A stretch of DNA of 64,000 nt from Novosphingobium profundi (lineage in GTDB: Bacteria; Pseudomonadota; Alphaproteobacteria; Sphingomonadales; Sphingomonadaceae), in assembly GCF_018491765.1 (NCBI RefSeq), contig NZ_JABWCU010000014.1, forward strand, positions 1 through 64,000. Reading direction: 5' to 3'. Positions 24,432 through 33,426 of this stretch are shown here, piece after piece; position 1 is the first letter of the stretch; each line of letters starts with the position of its first letter. The translations under genes and the position numbers were made by a program. The notes beneath the pieces were generated by a model. It had not been told where the DNA came from. It did not search any database and saw only the letters and a list, made by a program, of their open reading frames with translations.

Positions 24432-24886
24432 TGCCAGATGAGGCCACAAGGGCGCCTGAACTCGCGGGCGAACCCCCGATCGAACTGATCAAGGCGATCG
24501 CGCATCCCTTGCGTTACGCGATCCTCGCCTGCGTCGCGCGCGGCGAACGCAACGTGGGCGAGATCGAGGCGGCGACCGGGATCGGCCAGCCCACGCTCTC
24601 GCAGCAGCTTTCGGTCTTGCGCGGGGCGGGCCTGGTCTCGGCGCGGCGCGAGGCCAAGCTGGTGTTCTACGCGGTCGAACCCGAGGCGCTCGAACAGGTC
24701 TGCACCGCCTTTCAGGTGATCTGTCCGGCCGAGTTCCTGGGCCGTATCCGCGACAAGCTGGCGGGAGGCGCGCCATTGCCCGCGCCTGTCACCTCTGCCT
24801 CCGAAGCACCCGGCGGCAGTGGTGCGGGCCTGCCGCTCGCCCAGCGGCGGCGTGGCGGCGCGGCGGTCTTCGCCCGGCTCGACTGA
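24428..24886 (+). CDS. bigR: ArsR-family persulfide-responsive repressor, BigR/SqrR-like
   Basis: A 152-residue winged-helix protein. The HTH region holds IGQPTLSQQLSVLRGAGLV, followed by the wing RREAKLVFYAV. Cys35 (helix 2) and Cys99 (C-terminal helix) match the position of the sensing cysteine pair in BigR/SqrR, which form a disulfide or polysulfide when H2S/persulfide is present and so release DNA; Cys92 also lies nearby. Its neighbours, the sulfide-oxidation genes, fit this regulator. A proline/glycine-rich tail (about 118-152) is an unusual addition. ATG 24428 overlaps the peroxiredoxin stop. Confidence 0.83.
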   Translation: MMPDEATRAPELAGEPPIELIKAIAHPLRYAILACVARGERNVGEIEAATGIGQPTLSQQLSVLRGAGLVSARREAKLVFYAVEPEALEQVCTAFQVICPAEFLGRIRDKLAGGAPLPAPVTSASEAPGGSGAGLPLAQRRRGGAAVFARLD

Positions 24887-24908
24887 GCGGCGCAGGGGCT
24901 GGCCGGGA

Positions 24909-24955
24909 AGGCATGAAAAAAGGCGGCTCCCGAGGGGCCGCCTTTTTTCATGCCT
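24909..24955. terminator. Bidirectional terminator between bigR and the M23 peptidase gene
   Basis: A long inverted repeat: AGGCATGAAAAAAGGCGGC and its complement GCCGCCTTTTTTCATGCCT, around a short loop. It serves both convergent genes. Confidence 0.92.
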
Positions 24956-24981
24956 GTCGTGGGCAAGCGCTGTGCGAGGGG

Positions 24982-25686
24982 TCAACCGCCCTTGGCGTCG
25001 CCCTCGGTCGCGGCGATGCCCGACTGCATGTAGGGAACCGGGTTGACCGCGACACCGTCGACGCGGACTTCGTAGTGGAGGTGCGGGCCGGTCGAGCGGC
25101 CGGTGGTGCCCACGAAGCCGATCAGGTCGCCCTTGTGGACCATCTGCCCTTCGGCGACGTTGAGCCGCGAGAGGTGGCCGTAACGGGTTTCCAGCTCGCC
25201 GCCGTGCTCGATCGAGATGAACAGGCCGTAGGAGCTGAACATCGAGGCGCGGCTGACGAGGCCGTCGGCGGGCGCGTAGACCGGAGTTCCGGTGGGGGCA
25301 GCGAGGTCGATGCCCTTGTGGCCCATGCGGCGACCCAGGATCGGGTGTTCGCGCATGCCGAAGTCGCTGGTGGCGATCGAGTGGTTGAGCGGGTTGCGCG
25401 AGGGGATCGAAACCGGGGGGATGGCGCCGACCTGGGCCTTGGGCTTGGCGGCGGCGAGGCCGGTTTCCTCGTAGTTCTGCCAGGAGCTGAACAGGCTGCG
25501 GAACTGTTCGTCCTCGCTGCCCGAAGCCGACTGCCCCGATGACTGCGCGGCGCGCAGCGGCGCGGCGATGTCGGCCGAGGCGGCGCTGGAGTTGGCCATC
25601 GCGGGATGCGCCGCGACAAGCGTACCCGCGAAAACGGCGGCACCGGCCACTGCGCGGATGTTGGCGAAGACTTTCGTTACGACCAC
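24982..25686 (-). CDS. M23-family peptidoglycan endopeptidase (LytM domain)
   Basis: A 234-residue secreted protein. With the GTG at 25686 it starts VVVTKVFANIRAVAGAAVFAG and ends its signal peptide at AMA. This start has AAGG 8 bases upstream, whereas the ATG at 25812 would hide the signal peptide behind 42 polar residues. The LytM domain has the zinc motifs GHKGIDLAAP (HxxxD) and HLHYE, so it is probably an active cell-wall hydrolase for septation or growth. It lacks a LysM domain. Confidence 0.85.
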   Translation of the reverse strand: MVVTKVFANIRAVAGAAVFAGTLVAAHPAMANSSAASADIAAPLRAAQSSGQSASGSEDEQFRSLFSSWQNYEETGLAAAKPKAQVGAIPPVSIPSRNPLNHSIATSDFGMREHPILGRRMGHKGIDLAAPTGTPVYAPADGLVSRASMFSSYGLFISIEHGGELETRYGHLSRLNVAEGQMVHKGDLIGFVGTTGRSTGPHLHYEVRVDGVAVNPVPYMQSGIAATEGDAKGG

Positions 25687-25840
25687 TCGCAATACCTTGT
25701 TATCCGCCGGAATCGTTGCCGATTCGGCGCTTGAACCTTCCGATCGCAAGTCCGTTGCCGGCCCTGCCTCGTGCGCATTTTTGGAGATGGTCGGAACCCC
25801 CCGCCGTCTCACGTGTTACTGTTATGGACGCGAATGTTAA

Positions 25841-26644
25841 TCAAACAAGCGCGGGGTAGAATTCCCGCGACAAACCGGCAGCCGAGCGCGCCGAGTCGTT
25901 GAACGGTGGCTTAACGGCCCCTTTGAAGTGGCGGGAAACCAGCATTTTCCACAGAATCGCAGGCTCGCTTTGGCGACGTTTCGCCTCGTCGATGAAATGC
26001 GTTGCGCCGAACCGGACGTGCCGGATTTCATCGTCAAGGATTCGTTGGAGGATAACGGCCCCGCGCTCGTCCCCTAAGGATTTAACCCTAGTTAGCATGC
26101 CGGGCGTGACGTCGAGCCCGCGCGCCTCGAGGACCATCGGCACCACCGCGAGGCGCGCAGCGACGTCGTGGCGCGTGGCATTCGCGGCATCCCACAGTCC
26201 GCCGTGCGCGGGCAGAGCGCCATAGTGGCTGCCCATCGTGCGCAAGTGCCGCTCGATCAGCGCGAAATGCATTGCCTCGTCGGCCGCGACCCACAGGAAA
26301 TCGCCGATGAAGTGGTCGTCCATTTCGCCGCCGAAGCGCCCGGCCATGTCGAGCGCGAGGTCGATCGCGACGAATTCGATGTGCGCGATCGAGTGCCACA
26401 GCGCGATGCGCGCGCGCTCCGAGCCTGCCTTGCGCCGCTTGGGCATCTGGCTGGGCGGCAGCAATTCGGGGTGCACGGGGCGGCCGGGCACATCGGGCAT
26501 GGCGCAGTCGAAGCGCGGCGCAAGGCGCCCGAGGCGCCAGTCGCGCGCGACCTTGCGCGTCGCCATGGCCTTGGCGAAGGGGTCGCTCTCCTCGAGCGCG
26601 GCGCGGATCGCGCGCGCGAGCGAGGGGCGGGAATCCTGGGTCAT
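25841..26644 (-). CDS. DUF455 ferritin-like protein
   Basis: A 267-residue all-helical protein of the DUF455 family. Likely di-metal ligands are in AHIEFVAIDLALD, AADEAMHFALIERH and DDEIRHVRFG, the E/ExxH pattern of ferritin-like diiron carboxylate proteins. Its role is not established; the family resembles MiaE-type hydroxylases. It lies 16 bases after bcp on the same strand. Confidence 0.82.
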   Translation of the reverse strand: MTQDSRPSLARAIRAALEESDPFAKAMATRKVARDWRLGRLAPRFDCAMPDVPGRPVHPELLPPSQMPKRRKAGSERARIALWHSIAHIEFVAIDLALDMAGRFGGEMDDHFIGDFLWVAADEAMHFALIERHLRTMGSHYGALPAHGGLWDAANATRHDVAARLAVVPMVLEARGLDVTPGMLTRVKSLGDERGAVILQRILDDEIRHVRFGATHFIDEAKRRQSEPAILWKMLVSRHFKGAVKPPFNDSARSAAGLSREFYPALV

Positions 26645-26660
26645 GTCGGTTTGGCCGGGT

Positions 26661-27134
26661 TCAGAGCGCCCTGGCGGCTTCGAGCACGGCCTCGGCGTGG
26701 CCCTTGACCTTCACCTTGTCCCAGACCTGGGCGATCGTGCCGTCGGGGCCGATGAGGTAGGTCGTGCGCACCATGCCCATGTACGTGCGGCCGTAGTTCT
26801 GCTTCTCGGTCCAGATGCCGAGCGCGTCGGACAGGCCGTTCTCCTCGGCATCGGTCGCCAGCGGGGCCTTGAGGTCGTGCTTGGCGATGAAGTTCTGGTG
26901 CTTCTTGGCCGAATCCTTGCTGACGCCCAGCAGCGCGGTGCCGGCGGCCTCGAACTGGGGCATGAGCGCGGAGAAATCGATGTTCTCGGTGGTGCAGCCA
27001 GGCGTCGAGTCCTTGGGGTAGAAGAACACGACGAGCTTGCGGCCCGCGAAGTCGGACACCTTGACGCTGCCCCCTTCGGGCGTATCGAGCGCGATGTCGG
27101 GGAACGGGGTGCCGGGGCCGGGACGGTCGGTCAT
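26661..27134 (-). CDS. bcp: Bcp-type thiol peroxidase (PrxQ)
   Basis: A 157-residue atypical peroxiredoxin with the motif DSTPGCTTENIDF, whose catalytic cysteine is in TPGC. The usual resolving cysteine five residues later is not evident here (asparagine/isoleucine positions), so it would work as a 1-Cys type. It removes peroxides with thioredoxin. It starts at ATG 27134, five bases after the glnE stop, and is probably co-transcribed. Confidence 0.92.
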   Translation of the reverse strand: MTDRPGPGTPFPDIALDTPEGGSVKVSDFAGRKLVVFFYPKDSTPGCTTENIDFSALMPQFEAAGTALLGVSKDSAKKHQNFIAKHDLKAPLATDAEENGLSDALGIWTEKQNYGRTYMGMVRTTYLIGPDGTIAQVWDKVKVKGHAEAVLEAARAL

Positions 27135-27139
27135 CTGTG

Positions 27140-29857
27140 TTACATCTCCAGTGTTTCGCCGAAGGCTTCGCGCCAGGCGCGTGCGACGGCGGTGCGCGCC
27201 GCGCCCAGCGCGGCTTCGAGTTCGTCCCAGTCCCCATAGCCACAAGCGCGCACGAGGGCCAGACGCGGCGCGGGGCCGGGCACGTCGCCGTCGGGGGCGA
27301 GCAGGCGCGCGGCGACGAGGAAGCGGGTGAGCGTATCGTGCGCGCCGGCGAGATCGGCGGGCAGGTGGCCGGTGCGAACCAGCGCGCCGATCGCCGCGGC
27401 GAGGTCGGGCTCGAGCCCCTCGCCGCTTGCGAGCTGGGCGTGGTGGACGAGGAATTCGAGGTCGACCAGTCCGCCGCGCGCGAGCTTGACGTCGAGCGGG
27501 CCCTTGGCTGGCTTGTGCTCGGCCATGCGGGTGCGCATCTCGCGCACGTCACTACGCAGCGTCTCGGGTTCGCGCTTGCGGGTGAGCACGCGGGCGATCT
27601 CCGCCTCGACCAGCTCGCGCGCGGGCCTGGAGCCGTAGAGCACGCGCGCGCGGCACAGCGCCATGTGCTCCCAGGTCCAGGCGTCCTCGCCCTGGTAGCG
27701 GCGGAAGCTCTCGATCGAGGCGGCGGGCGGGCCTTGTTCGCCCGAGGGGCGCAGGCGCGTGTCGACTTCGTAGAGCGCCCCCTCGGCGGTCGGCACCGAG
27801 AGCGCGGCGCTCGTGCGTTGCGACAGCCGATTGTAGTAGAGCGTCGCGCCGAGCGGGCGGGCGCCGTCGGACTCGGCGTGGAAGTCGCCGGTAAAGAGAT
27901 AGATGAGGTCGAGGTCGGAGGCGTTCGTGAGCACGCCCCCGCCGAAGCGGCCGAGGCCGACCACCACCATCTCGCTGCCGGGGATCGTGCCGTGGCGCTG
28001 CGCGAATTCGGCGCTCGCCGCGCGGGTCAGCACGATCAGCGCGGCTTCGGCGATGCGCGCGAGGCCCTGGCCGATGGCAATCGGGTCGTTGGCCCCCTTG
28101 ATCAGCTGCACGCCGAGGCGGAAGCGCGCCTCGCTCACCTTGCGGCGCACCGCGTCGAGCACGCGTTCGTAGTCGCTGCCCGGCTCGAAGCGCGAGAAGG
28201 CGGCGACGAGGGTGTCGACCTCGCCCGGCAGGTCGAAGGCGCTGGCGTCGATCAGCGGGTCGAGCAGGTCCGCCCGGCGCGCCAGCGCGTCGGCGAGCGG
28301 GGGCGCGAGGCTGAGGATGTCGACCAGCAGCGCGAGCAGCGCGGGGCGCGCCTCGAGCAGGCGGAACAGGTTGATGGCGCTGGGCAGGTTGTCGAGCATG
28401 CGCTCCCAGCGCGCGAGGGTGCGTTCGGGGTCCGAAGCCTTGGCGAAGGCGACGAGGAGGTCGGGGCGTACCGCCTCGAAGGCGGCGCGCGCGGCGTCCG
28501 AGCGCAGCGCGCGCACGCGGCCCGAAAGCCAGCCCTCGATCCGCTCGGCGAGCGCGGCGGGATCGGCAAAGCCCAGGTCCTCCAGCTCGTCGCGCAAGGT
28601 TTCCTGCGCGGGCATGGCCACCGCCTTGTCGGGGACGAGCGGGGTATTGGCCATGACCAGCGCGTCGTAGCGCGCGCCGACCGCCTCGGTGATCGCGGCC
28701 ACTTCGGCGATGAGAGCCCCGCCATCGGGAAGCCCGTCGAGCCGGGCGACTTCGTCGAGCGCTTGCGCGTCGGTGGGCAGCGAATGGGTCTGATGGTCGC
28801 GCAGCATCTGCAGGCGGTGCTCGATCGTGCGCAGCCGGTCGTAGCTTTCGCCGAGCAGCTGCGCCTCTTCGGCGGGCATCAGGCCGGCATGGGCGAGGGC
28901 ATCGAGCGTCTCGCGCGTGCCGCGCAGGCGCAGCGCCGGGTTGCGCCCGCCGTGGATGAGCTGGTGGGTCTGGGCTGCGAATTCGATCTCGCGGATGCCG
29001 CCGCGTCCCTTCTTGAGATCGAAGCCGGGGCCGACTTCGCTCGCCCCGCGCGCGCTGGCGCGGATCTGGCGGGTGAGCCGGCCGATCTCGGCGATCGCCC
29101 CGAAGTCGAGGCTCTTGCGCCACACGAAGGGGCGGATTGCGGCGAGGAACTGCTCGCCCGCCGCGATCTCGCCCGCGCAGGCGCGGGCGCGGATGAAGGC
29201 GGCGCGCTCCCAGGCGAGCGCCGAGCTTTCGTAATGGGTGAGCGCGGCGTCGATCGAGATCGCGAGAGGGCTGACCTCGGAAGCCGGGCGCAGGCGCAAG
29301 TCGACGCGAAAGACATAGCCCTCGGCATCGACCTTGGAGAGCGTTTCGACGACGTGGCGCGCCACGCGCTGCGCGGCCTCGCCCGGATCATCGCGTGTCC
29401 GCCGGGGCAGGCGTTCGGGGTCGAACAGCAGGATCGGGTCGATGTCCGAGCTGTAGTTCAACTCGCCCGCGCCGTGCTTGCCGAGTGCGAGCGCGAGGAA
29501 ACCGGCAGGCTCGGCCTCGGGCGCGCGGCGGCGGATGCCGTCGGCGATGGCGGCGTCGAGCGCGCGGTCGGCGAAGGCGGAGAGCTCTCCGGTGACCCGG
29601 AGCAGGGGAAAGGCACCGGCCAGATCGCCGATGGCGAGAGTGAGCGCGAGCGCCTGGCGTTCACGGCGCAGCGCCGAGCCGACGCTCGGGGCGCCTTCGC
29701 CCGCCTGGCGCGCCAGCGCGAGTGCGGCCTCGCCTTCCCCGTCCGACAGCAGGGCGGCAAGGTCGGCCCGGCGCGTGAGCAGATTGGCGAGAAACGGGGC
29801 GTGGGCGCGGGCGCGGGCAAGCGCGCCGCGCCAGTCCCCTGCGGTGGTCCTGGTCAT
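27140..29857 (-). CDS. glnE: Bifunctional glutamine synthetase adenylyltransferase/deadenylase
   Basis: A 905-residue protein with two nucleotidyltransferase domains: the N-terminal deadenylase has the site SSDIDPILLF, and the C-terminal adenylyltransferase has NASDLDLIYLF, each preceded by a glycine-rich GKHGAGELN or GLGRFGGG stretch. It controls glutamine synthetase activity according to PII status. ATG 29857 (MTRTTAGDW) is chosen; the long upstream open frame is antisense shadow over the M28 peptidase. Divergent from that gene with a 165-base gap. Confidence 0.95.
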   Translation of the reverse strand: MTRTTAGDWRGALARARAHAPFLANLLTRRADLAALLSDGEGEAALALARQAGEGAPSVGSALRRERQALALTLAIGDLAGAFPLLRVTGELSAFADRALDAAIADGIRRRAPEAEPAGFLALALGKHGAGELNYSSDIDPILLFDPERLPRRTRDDPGEAAQRVARHVVETLSKVDAEGYVFRVDLRLRPASEVSPLAISIDAALTHYESSALAWERAAFIRARACAGEIAAGEQFLAAIRPFVWRKSLDFGAIAEIGRLTRQIRASARGASEVGPGFDLKKGRGGIREIEFAAQTHQLIHGGRNPALRLRGTRETLDALAHAGLMPAEEAQLLGESYDRLRTIEHRLQMLRDHQTHSLPTDAQALDEVARLDGLPDGGALIAEVAAITEAVGARYDALVMANTPLVPDKAVAMPAQETLRDELEDLGFADPAALAERIEGWLSGRVRALRSDAARAAFEAVRPDLLVAFAKASDPERTLARWERMLDNLPSAINLFRLLEARPALLALLVDILSLAPPLADALARRADLLDPLIDASAFDLPGEVDTLVAAFSRFEPGSDYERVLDAVRRKVSEARFRLGVQLIKGANDPIAIGQGLARIAEAALIVLTRAASAEFAQRHGTIPGSEMVVVGLGRFGGGVLTNASDLDLIYLFTGDFHAESDGARPLGATLYYNRLSQRTSAALSVPTAEGALYEVDTRLRPSGEQGPPAASIESFRRYQGEDAWTWEHMALCRARVLYGSRPARELVEAEIARVLTRKREPETLRSDVREMRTRMAEHKPAKGPLDVKLARGGLVDLEFLVHHAQLASGEGLEPDLAAAIGALVRTGHLPADLAGAHDTLTRFLVAARLLAPDGDVPGPAPRLALVRACGYGDWDELEAALGAARTAVARAWREAFGETLEM

Positions 29858-30022
29858 GCCCCTGTCCTGCCGCCTTGCGCGGGCCCGGGCAAGCGCCTTG
29901 TCGACGGGGTGCCAATCGGTCGTGCGCTGGTCGTGCGCCGGTCGTCGGCAGGGTTGTTCCGGAGGGCCGGCTCTGGCACCTGTGCGCCATTGGCGCTCGC
30001 AACCGCGTCGTCCCTTCCGAAC

Positions 30023-31741
30023 ATGGGGTCCTTCGTCTTGAAAAGCCGTCTCCTTCTCCTCGCCGCGCTCGCCCTGTCGACGAGCGTGCACGCCCACGCC
30101 GACACGAAGCTCCCCAAGGGCACCGCGCTGCCACCGCCCGAGATGCGCGACGAGGCGAAGCCGGCGATCTCGGTCCCGCTGATGAAAGAGGTGACCCGAA
30201 CGCTCGCCTCCGACGCCTTCGAGGGCCGCGCGCCGAGCACCTCGGTCGAGCCCAAAGTGCTCGACTACATCGTTGCGCAGTTCAAGGCGGCCGGGCTCCA
30301 GCCGGGCAACAAGGGCCAGTGGCTCCAGCCGGTGCCCACGGTCGAGATCACCGCCGCGAACGAGACGCCGCTGACCATCGCGGGCAAGGGCGCGGCGCAG
30401 ACATTCGCCTTCGGTAGCGACTACGTGGCGGCGAGCTACCGCGTGACGCCGCAAACGCGGATCAAGGACAGCGAGCTGGTCTTCGTGGGCTACGGTATCA
30501 ACGCGCCCGAACTGGGCTGGAACGACTATGCAGGCGTCGACATGAAGGGCAAGACGGCGGTCATTCTCGTCAACGACCCCGACTACGCCGCCGAGACCGA
30601 GGAAGGCCCCTTCAAGGGCCGGCGCATGACGTATTACGGGCGCTGGACCTACAAGTTCGAGGAAGCCGCGCGCCAGGGCGCCACGGCCGCGCTGATCGTC
30701 CACGACACTTTCCCCGCCGCCTATGGCTGGAACGTCGTCAACTCGAGCTGGACCGGCGCGCAGTACTACGTGCAGACCCCCGATGACGGCGCGAGCCAGA
30801 CCGCGGCCAACGGCTGGGTTCAGAAGCCGGTCGCCGAAGCGATCCTGAAGGCGGCCGGGCAGGATCTCGCCGCCCTGAGCGTGGCGGCGAAGCGCAAGGG
30901 CTTCAAGGCGGTCCCGCTCGGCCTTACCGCGAGCTTCGGCTTCGACAACCAGGTGCGCAAGTCGGTCTCGAACAACGTCGTCGGCATCCTGCCGGGCAAG
31001 GTCCACCCCGACCAGTACGTGCTCTATTCCGGGCACTGGGATCACCTGGGCCATTGCACGCCCGATGCGAGCGGCGATGGCATCTGCAACGGCGCGGTCG
31101 ACAACGCGACGGGTATCGCTGCGCTGACCGCGCTCGCCAAGGCCAATTCGGAGGCTGGCCCCGCCGCGCGCAGCCAGGTGTTCCTGGCGGTCACGCTCGA
31201 GGAATCGGGCCTGCTGGGTTCGGAATATTATGCCGCCAACCCGGTCTACCCGCTCGACCACACCGTGGGCGGGGTGAACATGGACGCGCTGCTGCCCGCG
31301 CCGCGTTCGCGCAGCTACGCGATGGTGGGCGGCGACAAGTCGGACCTCACCTCGCTGTTCCGCGACGCGCTTGCCGACGAAGGCCTTCGCGAAGTGCCCG
31401 AGGACCATTCCGAGCGCGGCGGCTACTACCGTTCGGACCACTTCTCCTTCGCCAAGCGGGGCGTGCCGATGTTCAACATCGAGCGCAGCACCGATCTGTT
31501 CGAGGGCGGCACGGCGGCGGGCGATGCGCTTTCGGAAGAGTACACCGCCAAGCACTACCATGCCCCGTCCGACGAATATTCGGACAGCTGGAACTGGGAC
31601 GGCATTGTCGAGGACGTGTCGCTCTTCTATCGGCTCGGCCGCGATCTGGCCGATTCGGACTTCTGGCCGAACTGGCACAAGGACGATGAATTCCGGGCGG
31701 TGCGCGACAAGGCCTGCGCCGCATCCCAAGGAGGCTGTTGA
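30023..31741 (+). CDS. Secreted M28-family zinc aminopeptidase
   Basis: A 572-residue exported peptidase. A signal peptide (about 1-26, LLLLAALALSTSVHAHA) is followed by a PA-domain insertion (about 140-310) and an M28 catalytic domain. Zinc ligands appear in YSGHWDHLG, GAVDNATG, TLEESGLLG and YYRSDHFSFAKRG, matching the H-D-E-E/D-H set. It cleaves N-terminal residues from peptides in the periplasm or outside. ATG 30023 is the start that gives the signal peptide; no strong ribosome-binding site is visible. It is followed one base later by agmatine deiminase. Confidence 0.93.
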   Translation: MGSFVLKSRLLLLAALALSTSVHAHADTKLPKGTALPPPEMRDEAKPAISVPLMKEVTRTLASDAFEGRAPSTSVEPKVLDYIVAQFKAAGLQPGNKGQWLQPVPTVEITAANETPLTIAGKGAAQTFAFGSDYVAASYRVTPQTRIKDSELVFVGYGINAPELGWNDYAGVDMKGKTAVILVNDPDYAAETEEGPFKGRRMTYYGRWTYKFEEAARQGATAALIVHDTFPAAYGWNVVNSSWTGAQYYVQTPDDGASQTAANGWVQKPVAEAILKAAGQDLAALSVAAKRKGFKAVPLGLTASFGFDNQVRKSVSNNVVGILPGKVHPDQYVLYSGHWDHLGHCTPDASGDGICNGAVDNATGIAALTALAKANSEAGPAARSQVFLAVTLEESGLLGSEYYAANPVYPLDHTVGGVNMDALLPAPRSRSYAMVGGDKSDLTSLFRDALADEGLREVPEDHSERGGYYRSDHFSFAKRGVPMFNIERSTDLFEGGTAAGDALSEEYTAKHYHAPSDEYSDSWNWDGIVEDVSLFYRLGRDLADSDFWPNWHKDDEFRAVRDKACAASQGGC

Positions 31742-31742
31742 G

Positions 31743-32735
31743 TTGCATTTCGCCCTTCCCCCCGAATGGCACCCGCAGGACTGGATCTGGATCGGCTTTC
31801 CGCACGATCCGGTCGAGTGGCCGGGCTTCCTCGAGGCCGCGCAAGTCCAGATGGCGCAGTTCGCCAGCGTCGTCGCCGAAAGCGGGCAGGAGGTGCGCCT
31901 GATTGTGCGCGACGAGGCCAACCGTGCCCGCGCGGCCTCGCTCGTCTCGGACAAGGTGACCCTCGAGGTGCGCCGCTACGGCGACGTCTGGCTGCGCGAC
32001 ACGGGGCCGCTCGTCACCATGGACGATGAGGGCGCGCGCCGTGCGATGCGCTTCGGCTTCAACGGCTGGGGTGGCAAGTACCTGATGGAGGGCGACCAGG
32101 AGATCGGCGCCGAGCTCGCGCGCGATGCGGGCCTGTCGGTCGAAGTGGCCGACTGGGTCCTGGAGGGCGGCGCGCTCGACGGCGATGGCACCGGCCTCGT
32201 CGCCACCACCGAGCAGTGCCTCCTGAACCCCAACCGCAACCCGCACCTCGCGCGTTCCGATCTCGAGATGCGCCTGCGGCGTGACCTCGGTTATGACCGG
32301 GTGCTGTGGCTGGGCGATGGCCTGATCAACGACCACACCGACGGCCACGTCGACAACCTCGCGCGCTTCGTGGCGCCCAATGTCCTCGCCCTGCCGCGCG
32401 CGACGGGCAAGGACGATCCCAACGCGGCGATCTATGCCGATGCCAAGGCGCGCGCCGAGGCGATGGGGGTGACGGTGGCCGAAGTGCCCTCGCCGGGACG
32501 CGTGGAGAGCGAGGGGCGGATCGAGCCTGCGAGCTACATGAACTTCGCGATCACCTCGAACCTGGTGGTGGTGCCGATCTACGGCACCGCGCACGACGAG
32601 GACGGCATCTGCGCGATCGCCGAACTGTTTCCCGATCGCGACACCGTGGGCGTCATGGCCGACGCGGTGCTGGCGGGCGGCGGTTCGTTCCACTGTTCGA
32701 GCCAGCAGATGCCCTCGCTGCCTTCGGCGGGCTGA
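31743..32735 (+). CDS. aguA: Agmatine deiminase
   Basis: A 330-residue guanidino-group-modifying enzyme that converts agmatine to N-carbamoylputrescine and ammonia in putrescine synthesis. It has the active-site segments WLRDTGPLV, HTDGHVDN and GGGSFHCSSQQ with the catalytic cysteine. The start is TTG 31743, with AAGGAGG 8 bases upstream, one base after the peptidase stop; no ATG gives the family N-terminus. The organisation suggests one transcript with the peptidase gene. Confidence 0.93.
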   Translation: MHFALPPEWHPQDWIWIGFPHDPVEWPGFLEAAQVQMAQFASVVAESGQEVRLIVRDEANRARAASLVSDKVTLEVRRYGDVWLRDTGPLVTMDDEGARRAMRFGFNGWGGKYLMEGDQEIGAELARDAGLSVEVADWVLEGGALDGDGTGLVATTEQCLLNPNRNPHLARSDLEMRLRRDLGYDRVLWLGDGLINDHTDGHVDNLARFVAPNVLALPRATGKDDPNAAIYADAKARAEAMGVTVAEVPSPGRVESEGRIEPASYMNFAITSNLVVVPIYGTAHDEDGICAIAELFPDRDTVGVMADAVLAGGGSFHCSSQQMPSLPSAG

Positions 32736-32789
32736 TCGGGCCGGGCGCGGTTAACATTTTGGCAAGGGCTCGGGCGCATATCTCCGGGC

Positions 32790-32966
32790 ATGGCCCGCGC
32801 CCTTGCTCCCATCCTCAAACTCGTCTCGGTGACCGACCCCGTACACCTTCGCGTGCGCGCCGTCACGGGCCCCGCGCTTGCCCCCGGACTCGACGCGCTG
32901 CGCTCGCTCAGCGTGGTCGCCTGCGCACTCGTCCTCGCGCTCGCCGGGATGCGCTTGGGGTTTTAA
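32790..32966 (+). CDS. Possible small membrane protein, 58 residues
   Basis: An ATG-to-TAA frame coding 58 residues: a basic and alanine-rich N-terminal half, then a hydrophobic C-terminal half (LRSLSVVACALVLALAG) that could form one membrane helix. I do not recognise it. Codon use is GC-rich like the neighbours, but no clear ribosome-binding site is present, so it may be chance. Confidence 0.3.
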   Translation: MARALAPILKLVSVTDPVHLRVRAVTGPALAPGLDALRSLSVVACALVLALAGMRLGF

Positions 32967-33192
32967 ACGGGCGGTGCCCTCGTGCACACAAGTTCCCTCT
33001 TTCCGATAGCTTGAGACCCGGCCGACGCGCACATGCCTGCGGTTCGTCGCGCGCGATGCACCGCGGATCGGCAATATTGCGGTGCAGCAAAACTTCGTTG
33101 CAAAGCGATCATGCAGCGCTAACCAAGCCTCCCCAAACTGGGTGTTGTACCACCGTCCATGGCCTGTCTGAGGCCCCTTGAGGAGTGTGACC

Positions 33193-33426
33193 ATGCGCCA
33201 GTTCAGCGAAGCCGAAAGCGCCACCGTGCGCGAGAATCTGCTTGGCAATCTCCTGCTGTTCCTGTTCGGATGCGGCGTGCTTGCCTTCTTCGTCACGGTC
33301 GACCGGGTCGACTGGCTCAAGATTCGTCCCGCCAGCGCGAGTTCGGCCGCGATGGCGCAGGCCGCAAGCGCGTCCGCAGCGGCCGACCCCCGCCTGGTGC
33401 CCAAGGAGCGACCCGAAGCCCGATGA
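33193..33426 (+). CDS. Hypothetical single-helix membrane protein
   Basis: A 77-residue protein: a polar N-terminus (about 1-16), one membrane helix (LLGNLLLFLFGCGVLAFFVTV), then an alanine-rich tail. A GAGG ribosome-binding site lies 8 bases before ATG 33193. Its stop overlaps the next start (ATGA), so it is translationally coupled to the bestrophin-like gene. I do not recognise the family. The region 32967-33192 before it shows no gene. Confidence 0.7.
   Translation: MRQFSEAESATVRENLLGNLLLFLFGCGVLAFFVTVDRVDWLKIRPASASSAAMAQAASASAAADPRLVPKERPEAR

Noticed and set aside
29858..31954. Upstream open frame on the minus strand continuous with glnE
   Set aside because: It is antisense to the clearly coding M28 peptidase and agmatine deiminase; a high-GC shadow frame.
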